A DNA stretch of 10,794 nucleotides, from contig CADBNG010000225.1 in assembly GCA_902795985.1 (NCBI GenBank), forward strand, positions 1 to 10,794. The letters are read 5' to 3'. Positions 6,751 to 10,794 of the stretch are shown in pieces (position 1 is the first letter of the stretch; each line of letters begins with the position of its first letter). Position numbers and translations under genes: made by a program. Under the pieces are notes generated by a model. The model made no database searches. It was not told the DNA's origin and saw only the letters and a list, made by a program, of their open reading frames with translations. This DNA is from an uncultured Lachnospiraceae bacterium. GTDB lineage: Bacteria; Bacillota_A; Clostridia; Lachnospirales; Lachnospiraceae.

Positions 6751-8016
6751 TTACAGCGCTTTCAAAGCTCTCTGCCCGATATCATGCCGGAAATATTTAT
6801 TGTCAAAATGAACTTTTTCCAGTTTCTCATACGCGCCGTCTATGGCATCCTTTAACGTATCGGCAATGGCCGTTACGCCCAGGACACGGCCGCCGTTTGT
6901 TACCAGAACACCGTCCTTTTCCGCCGCTCCCGCGACAAACGTGCTGTCCTCAACGGACTCCTCGATGGTCAGCGGCAGGCCTTTCTGATAGGATTTCGGA
7001 TATCCGTCGGATGCCGCAATAACCACACAGGCACTCTTATCATAAAATTCCACGTCCGCCTCTTCCAGCTTTTCCGCTGTAACCGCCTGCATCACCGTCA
7101 GCAGATCACTCTTCATCAGGGGAAGCACCACCTGGGTTTCCGGATCGCCGAAGCGGCAGTTGTATTCGATGACTTTCGGACCGTCTTTGGTAATCATGAG
7201 ACCGAAATACAGGCAGCCCTTGAACGTCCGTCCTTCGGCATTCATCGCCGCGATCGTCGGCAGGAAAATCTTTTCCATGCATTCCGCCGCGATCTCGTCG
7301 GTGTAGTAGGGATTCGGAGCGATGCAGCCCATTCCGCCGGTGTTCAGTCCGGTATCATTGTCTCCGGCGCGCTTATGATCCATGGAGGAAACCATGGGTT
7401 TTACGACTTTCCCGTCCGTAAAGGAAAGAACGGACACTTCCGGGCCCTCGAGGAACTCTTCGATTACAATCTGATCGCCGCTGGCACCAAAAACTTTCTC
7501 TTCCATCATGGAACGGATCGCTTCTTTTGCGTCTTCCCGGGTCTCCGCGATGATAACGCCTTTTCCGAGGGCAAGTCCATCCGCCTTGATGACCGTCGGG
7601 ATCGGCGCCGTTTCGATATACTTAAGCGCCTCTTCCATGCTTGTAAACACTTCATATGCCGCGGTCGGAATGCCGTATTTTTTCATCAGGTTCTTCGAGA
7701 AGACCTTGCTGCCCTCGATGATGGCCGCCTTCGCTTCCGGTCCGAAGCAGGGAATGCCTTTTTCGTTCAGCGCGTCCACGCAGCCGAGAACCAGCGGATC
7801 GTCCGGCGCTACAACGGCATAATCGATCTGGTTTTTTACGGCAAATTCCGCAATGGCGTTAATATCCTTCGCGCCGATTTCCGGAACGCAGACCGCGTCC
7901 CTTTTCATGCCGGCGTTGCCGGGAAGGGCAAAGATAACGTCGACCTTTTCGTTTTCCTTAATCTTTTTAATGATCGCATGTTCGCGGCCGCCGCCGCCGA
8001 CTACCAGAACTCTCAT
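6751..8016 (-). CDS. purD: Phosphoribosylamine-glycine ligase (GAR synthetase)
   Basis: Step 2 of purine synthesis: joins glycine to 5-phosphoribosylamine using ATP, giving GAR. The 421 residues match the family length. The N-terminal domain opens with MRVLVVGGGGREHA (GGGGREHA at 7-14). The ATP-grasp core has KADGLALGKGV (144-154), NTGGMG (225-230) and EYNCRFGDPETQ (284-295, with the metal/ATP-binding Glu and Asn). The start ATG at 8016 has AAGGAG at 8024-8029, 7 bases upstream. A longer in-frame start at 8103 would add 29 residues of basic sequence foreign to the family and overlap the hairpin at 8085-8122, so I reject it. It is cotranscribed in all likelihood with the formyltransferase gene upstream (125 bp gap) and purL downstream. 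Confidence 0.97.
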   Translation of the reverse strand: MRVLVVGGGGREHAIIKKIKENEKVDVIFALPGNAGMKRDAVCVPEIGAKDINAIAEFAVKNQIDYAVVAPDDPLVLGCVDALNEKGIPCFGPEAKAAIIEGSKVFSKNLMKKYGIPTAAYEVFTSMEEALKYIETAPIPTVIKADGLALGKGVIIAETREDAKEAIRSMMEEKVFGASGDQIVIEEFLEGPEVSVLSFTDGKVVKPMVSSMDHKRAGDNDTGLNTGGMGCIAPNPYYTDEIAAECMEKIFLPTIAAMNAEGRTFKGCLYFGLMITKDGPKVIEYNCRFGDPETQVVLPLMKSDLLTVMQAVTAEKLEEADVEFYDKSACVVIAASDGYPKSYQKGLPLTIEESVEDSTFVAGAAEKDGVLVTNGGRVLGVTAIADTLKDAIDGAYEKLEKVHFDNKYFRHDIGQRALKAL

Positions 8017-8084
8017 GTGGTTTCTCCTTGTTTTTATGAATGATCTTTTTTCGAAGAAGTATGCTTTGCTCCGCTGCGTTTTGC

Positions 8085-8122
8085 AAAACGGAGATGCCGG
8101 CATGACCGCGCCGCTCCGTTTT
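8085..8122 (-). terminator. Stem-loop with short T tail before purD, possible attenuator
   Basis: On the minus strand AAAACGGAG (8122-8114) pairs perfectly with CTCCGTTTT (8093-8085), and inside it CGGC pairs with GCCG with a 4-base bulge. The stem ends in TTTT followed by GC. This looks like a short intrinsic terminator between the formyltransferase stop (8142) and the purD start (8016). The second arm can instead pair its CTCCG with CGGAG at 8073-8069. It may reduce or process transcript entering purD; that role is inference. Confidence 0.5.
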
Positions 8123-8141
8123 TCGAAACAGCTGCCGCGTT

Positions 8142-9326
8142 TTAGTGGTGGAACAACCTCATCCCGGTAAATGCCATTACCATATTGTGCTTATTACAGC
8201 AGTCGATGACGGCGTCATCGCGGACAGAGCCGCCGGGTTCGGCGACGTAGTCGGCGCCGCTGGCCCAGGCGCGTTCAATGTTGTCGCTGAAGGGGAAGAA
8301 GGCATCCGATCCGATGGCGACGCCGCGTTTTTCTGCCAGATAAGCCTTCTGTTCTTCCGTTGTGAACGGCTCCGGTCTTTCGGTAAAATACTGCTGCCAG
8401 ATTCCTTCCGCGCAGACGTCTTCTTCGTTGTGGTTGATATAGCCGTCAATGACGTTGTCCCGTCCGGGGCGGCCGAGGTCGTCGCGGAACGGAAGATTCA
8501 GCACTTTTTCGCTCTGGCGGAGGAACCAGGTGTCCGCCTTGGATCCAGCCAGCCGGGTGCAGTGGATTCGGGACTGCTGTCCGGCTCCGACTCCGATCGC
8601 CTGTCCGTCGTAGGCAAAGCAGACGGAATTGGACTGAGTGTATTTCAGGGTTATCAGCGCAATAATCAGATCCCGTACCGCTTCTTCCGGCAGGTCCTTC
8701 TTCTCCGTAACGATATTGGAAAGGAGCTCCCGGTCGATCCGGAAGTTGTTTCTCCCCTGTTCGAAGGTAATGCCGTAGACCTGTTTGTGCTCCGCCGCAT
8801 CCGGAACATAATCCGGATCGATTTTCACAATATTATAGTTTCCTTTTTTCTTCTGTTTTAACAGCGCCAGCGCTTCTTCGGTATATCCCGGGGCGATAAC
8901 GCCGTCGGAAACCTCGCGTTTGATCAGTTTTGCCGTGGTTTCATCGCAGATATCGGACAGGGCAATCCAGTCCCCGAAGGAGCACATCCGGTCCGCGCCG
9001 CGGGCCCGGGCATAGGCGCAGGCAAGAGGAGAATCGTCCAGACCTTCGATATCATCGGCAAATACCGCTTTTTTCAGTTCGGGTGAAAGGGGTGTTCCCA
9101 CCGCGGCGCCGGCCGGGCTGACATGCTTGAACGACGCGGCCGCCGGCAGACCCAGCGCTTCCTTCAGCTCTTTCACCAGCTGCCATGAATTGAACGCGTC
9201 CAGGAAATTGATATATCCGGGCCGTCCTCCGAGGATCTCCACGGGAAGCTCGCTTCCGTCCTGCATATAGATCTTCGCCGGTTTCTGATTCGGGTTGCAG
9301 CCGTATTTCAGTTCAAATTCTTTCAT
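8142..9326 (-). CDS. purH: Stand-alone AICAR formyltransferase (PurH C-terminal domain only)
   Basis: Step 9 of purine synthesis: transfers a formyl group from 10-formyltetrahydrofolate to AICAR, giving FAICAR. The 394-residue protein covers only the formyltransferase half of bifunctional PurH/ATIC; no cyclohydrolase (MGS-like) domain precedes it. Motifs are KYGCNPNQKPA (7-17), SFKHVSPAGAAVG (65-77, with the catalytic Lys67-His68 pair), KYTQSNSV (228-235), GAGQQSRIHCTRLAG (247-261), SDAFFPFSDNIERA (340-353), and a C-terminus ending RLFHH. These motifs match the eukaryotic ATIC formyltransferase domain more closely than the Escherichia or Bacillus PurH versions (for example FKHVSPAG rather than KHANPCG). 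The missing step 10 is supplied by the neighbouring PurO-type gene. The ATG has an AAAGGA site with a stable hairpin just before it. The purH symbol covers only this half. Confidence 0.93.
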   Translation of the reverse strand: MKEFELKYGCNPNQKPAKIYMQDGSELPVEILGGRPGYINFLDAFNSWQLVKELKEALGLPAAASFKHVSPAGAAVGTPLSPELKKAVFADDIEGLDDSPLACAYARARGADRMCSFGDWIALSDICDETTAKLIKREVSDGVIAPGYTEEALALLKQKKKGNYNIVKIDPDYVPDAAEHKQVYGITFEQGRNNFRIDRELLSNIVTEKKDLPEEAVRDLIIALITLKYTQSNSVCFAYDGQAIGVGAGQQSRIHCTRLAGSKADTWFLRQSEKVLNLPFRDDLGRPGRDNVIDGYINHNEEDVCAEGIWQQYFTERPEPFTTEEQKAYLAEKRGVAIGSDAFFPFSDNIERAWASGADYVAEPGGSVRDDAVIDCCNKHNMVMAFTGMRLFHH

Positions 9327-9339
9327 TTTTCATCCTTTC

Positions 9340-9369
9340 CGGATCAGGGGGACAGTCCCTTTTGATCCG
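9340..9369 (-). other. Nested hairpin just upstream of the formyltransferase ribosome site
   Basis: CGGATCA (9369-9363, minus strand) pairs perfectly with TGATCCG (9346-9340). Inside, GGGAC pairs with GTCCC around one base, or GGGA with TCCC around a 3-base loop. The outer stem ends directly before GAAAGGATG, the presumed ribosome site. Downstream T residues are absent on the minus strand; the T5 run (9370-9374) lies after it on the plus strand. It fills most of the 52 bp gap between the cyclohydrolase stop and the formyltransferase start. It may insulate or modulate translation, or be a dispersed palindromic repeat. Confidence 0.5.
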
Positions 9370-9378
9370 TTTTTATTC

Positions 9379-10098
9379 TTACTGGTTCTTATTGATCAGT
9401 TTTTCCTCGATCTCACCGTTCTCCAGATCGGTAAACCGGACATACAGCGAAATTTTGTTGTCCTCATTAAGCGCGTTCCAGATCTCCTCTGCAAAGGCAT
9501 CGATATTATCCGGGATTGCGACCCGTTCCGGTTCTCCCTGGAACGTGGGAATCGGATTCCCGTCACACACATAGGTGTGAATGAAATGGCCCAGTCCGGC
9601 TTTTTGCGGATAGGAGAATGTGTACCGGGCGCATTCGCTTCCTTCCGGATCGATGCTCTTTAAAATGCTCATTTCATACTTTACACCTCCGTCGGCGAAC
9701 GTCATCATGGCGCTGATTCTCGGCGTAAGATTCGGGGCGTCCGGCTCAAAGCAGCGGCTTTCCAGCGCTTCGGAAAACGTTTTTCCGGCAGCCAGCCCCT
9801 CATAGATGGTATCCGTCTGGTCGCCGTTCGTGACGATCAGTTTGTTTTCAAATTTTCGAACCGCCGCATAGATGATCAGACTCGGATCCTCCACCTTCGA
9901 CGCGTCAAACGGCTCGGTATAGACCGACCCGTCCCGGAGGGTAAAGACCCGGTTCCGGCTGTTGGCGCTGCGGCCCATGATAAAATACGCATTTACCGCC
10001 TTTTTTCCGTCCGCGCTGACGCCGGCGATGATGCCGCGCCCCGGGTAGGTATTGCCTTCCAGGCGTTCCGCTATACTGCTGATTCCGTAAATATCCAT
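9379..10098 (-). CDS. purO: PurO-family IMP cyclohydrolase
   Basis: Step 10 of purine synthesis: ring closure of FAICAR to IMP. The 239-residue protein resembles the archaeal PurO family (IMP_cyclohyd), not the cyclohydrolase half of PurH. Family-like segments are YPGRGI (18-23), GRSANSRNRVF (42-52, like the SSRSFPNR motif), TNGDQTDTI (90-98, like TNGSHTD) and EPDAPNLTPRI (118-128, like EPDxYNTPRI). There are no membrane segments or signal peptide. The start at 10098 has AGGAGAGGG at 10105-10113. A longer frame to 10176 would overlap purN by about 60 bases and lacks family-like sequence. It lies 17 bp after purN and directly before the stand-alone formyltransferase, which needs just this partner. 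Assignment is by remembered motifs and context, without a search. Confidence 0.85.
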   Translation of the reverse strand: MDIYGISSIAERLEGNTYPGRGIIAGVSADGKKAVNAYFIMGRSANSRNRVFTLRDGSVYTEPFDASKVEDPSLIIYAAVRKFENKLIVTNGDQTDTIYEGLAAGKTFSEALESRCFEPDAPNLTPRISAMMTFADGGVKYEMSILKSIDPEGSECARYTFSYPQKAGLGHFIHTYVCDGNPIPTFQGEPERVAIPDNIDAFAEEIWNALNEDNKISLYVRFTDLENGEIEEKLINKNQ

Positions 10099-10115
10099 TT
10101 GTATCCCTCTCCTGT

Positions 10116-10730
10116 TTACTTTTCCGCCCGAAGCAGCGCGCAGACCTTCTCCACGGCCTTCGGGTAAATAATCCATTCCGCCTCGTGCATCACCCGCTGC
10201 TGCAGTTCTTCCGGCGTATCGCCGTCATGAACATCTACCGCTTTCTGCAGGATGATTTCGCCGCCGTCAGCAATTTCGTTTACATAATGCACTGTCGCGC
10301 CCGTTACCTTTACACCGGCCGCCAGCGCCGCTTCATGCACATGCAGTCCGTAATACCCCTGTCCGCCGAACGACGGGAGCAGGGCCGGATGAATGTTCAG
10401 GATTCGTTTCGGATAACGGGATGTGAAATCCGCCGAAAGGATATTCATAAACCCTGCCAGCACGATCAGCTCGATTTTTTCTTCCTCCAGAATCCGGACC
10501 AGCTCCTTTTCGAACGCTTCCTGCGAACCGGTCTGCTTCCGCGTTACGGTACAGGCCTTGATTCCGGCGTTCTTTGCCCGTTCCAGCGCATAAGCGCTTT
10601 GCTTGTTGGAAATGACCAGAACTACTTCGCCGTCCGGAATCTCCCCGGCGTTCTGCGCATCCAGGATGGCCTGCAGGTTCGTTCCGCCCCCGGAAACAAA
10701 GGCCGCGATACGGATTTTTTCTTTTGACAT
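10116..10730 (-). CDS. purN: Phosphoribosylglycinamide formyltransferase (GAR transformylase)
   Basis: Step 3 of purine synthesis: formyl transfer from 10-formyltetrahydrofolate to GAR, giving FGAR. The 204 residues fit the family. A Rossmann-like N-terminus has the phosphate-binding loop SGGGTNLQ (13-20) and SNK (41-43). Next come LAGFMNIL (91-98) and the catalytic motif NIHPALLPSFGG (112-123, Asn112 and His114). Then come TGATVHYV (143-150) and ADGGEIILQ (154-162, Asp155), completing the Asn-His-Asp set. The ATG at 10730 is preceded by GGGAGA at 10738-10743. A TTG five codons upstream overlaps that site and is rejected. It is the first gene of the visible cluster. In related organisms purM commonly precedes purN, which would lie beyond the window edge. 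Confidence 0.96.
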   Translation of the reverse strand: MSKEKIRIAAFVSGGGTNLQAILDAQNAGEIPDGEVVLVISNKQSAYALERAKNAGIKACTVTRKQTGSQEAFEKELVRILEEEKIELIVLAGFMNILSADFTSRYPKRILNIHPALLPSFGGQGYYGLHVHEAALAAGVKVTGATVHYVNEIADGGEIILQKAVDVHDGDTPEELQQRVMHEAEWIIYPKAVEKVCALLRAEK

Positions 10731-10794
10731 AACGGTTTCTCCCAAACTGAGACGCAGCGGTTTTTGATAATCCGCCGCCGTTTATCGGACAAAA

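Noticed and set aside
6694..6762. Two similar stretches ending like PurD (coding Lys-Ala-Leu-stop) at 6751-6762 and 6694-6705
   Set aside because: It could be a remnant of a duplicated purD end, but only 10 of 12 bases match, the frames differ and the sequence between shows no further similarity, so chance is the simpler reading.
10782..10794. Possible last codons of an upstream gene (reading Phe-Val-Arg-stop) such as purM
   Set aside because: Only three codons are visible and the other two frames are also open, so no gene can be assigned at the window edge.

Overview
The window looks like a chromosomal segment of a GC-rich member of the Clostridia (Bacillota), perhaps Lachnospiraceae-like. 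The grounds are purines-rich Shine-Dalgarno sites, a large single-chain PurL, and inosinate synthesis split between a stand-alone AICAR formyltransferase and a PurO-type IMP cyclohydrolase. The taxonomy is an inference from gene content. Every supported gene lies on the minus strand; I found no convincing plus-strand gene.

Read in the direction of transcription (high to low coordinates), positions 10730 to 2916 carry the late part of a de novo purine cluster: purN (step 3), a PurO-family IMP cyclohydrolase (step 10), a stand-alone AICAR formyltransferase (step 9), purD (step 2) and purL (step 4). The first two genes are 17 bp apart; the later gaps are 52, 125 and 130 bp, and two of them hold clear hairpins that could tune expression of the downstream gene. 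The promoter and the missing purine genes (purF, purM, purC, purE, purB) must lie outside the window.

After purL, a 125 bp gap with a perfect-looking stem-loop leads to a MoeA-family molybdopterin molybdenumtransferase-like gene (2790-1600). A 261 bp intergenic region with alternating CAACCG half-sites follows. Next is an XRE-type regulator fused to a six-helix membrane domain (1338-355), ending at a strong hairpin. Last comes a self-contained tRNA-Ser(GCU) unit with a near-consensus sigma-A promoter, leader hairpin, tRNA and intrinsic terminator (244-14).

I do not see a defence system, mobile element, CRISPR array or obviously new multi-gene system. The most noteworthy points are the split purH function with a eukaryote-like formyltransferase domain, the divergent MoeA signature next to purine genes, the membrane-anchored regulator, and several unexplained intercistronic hairpins.
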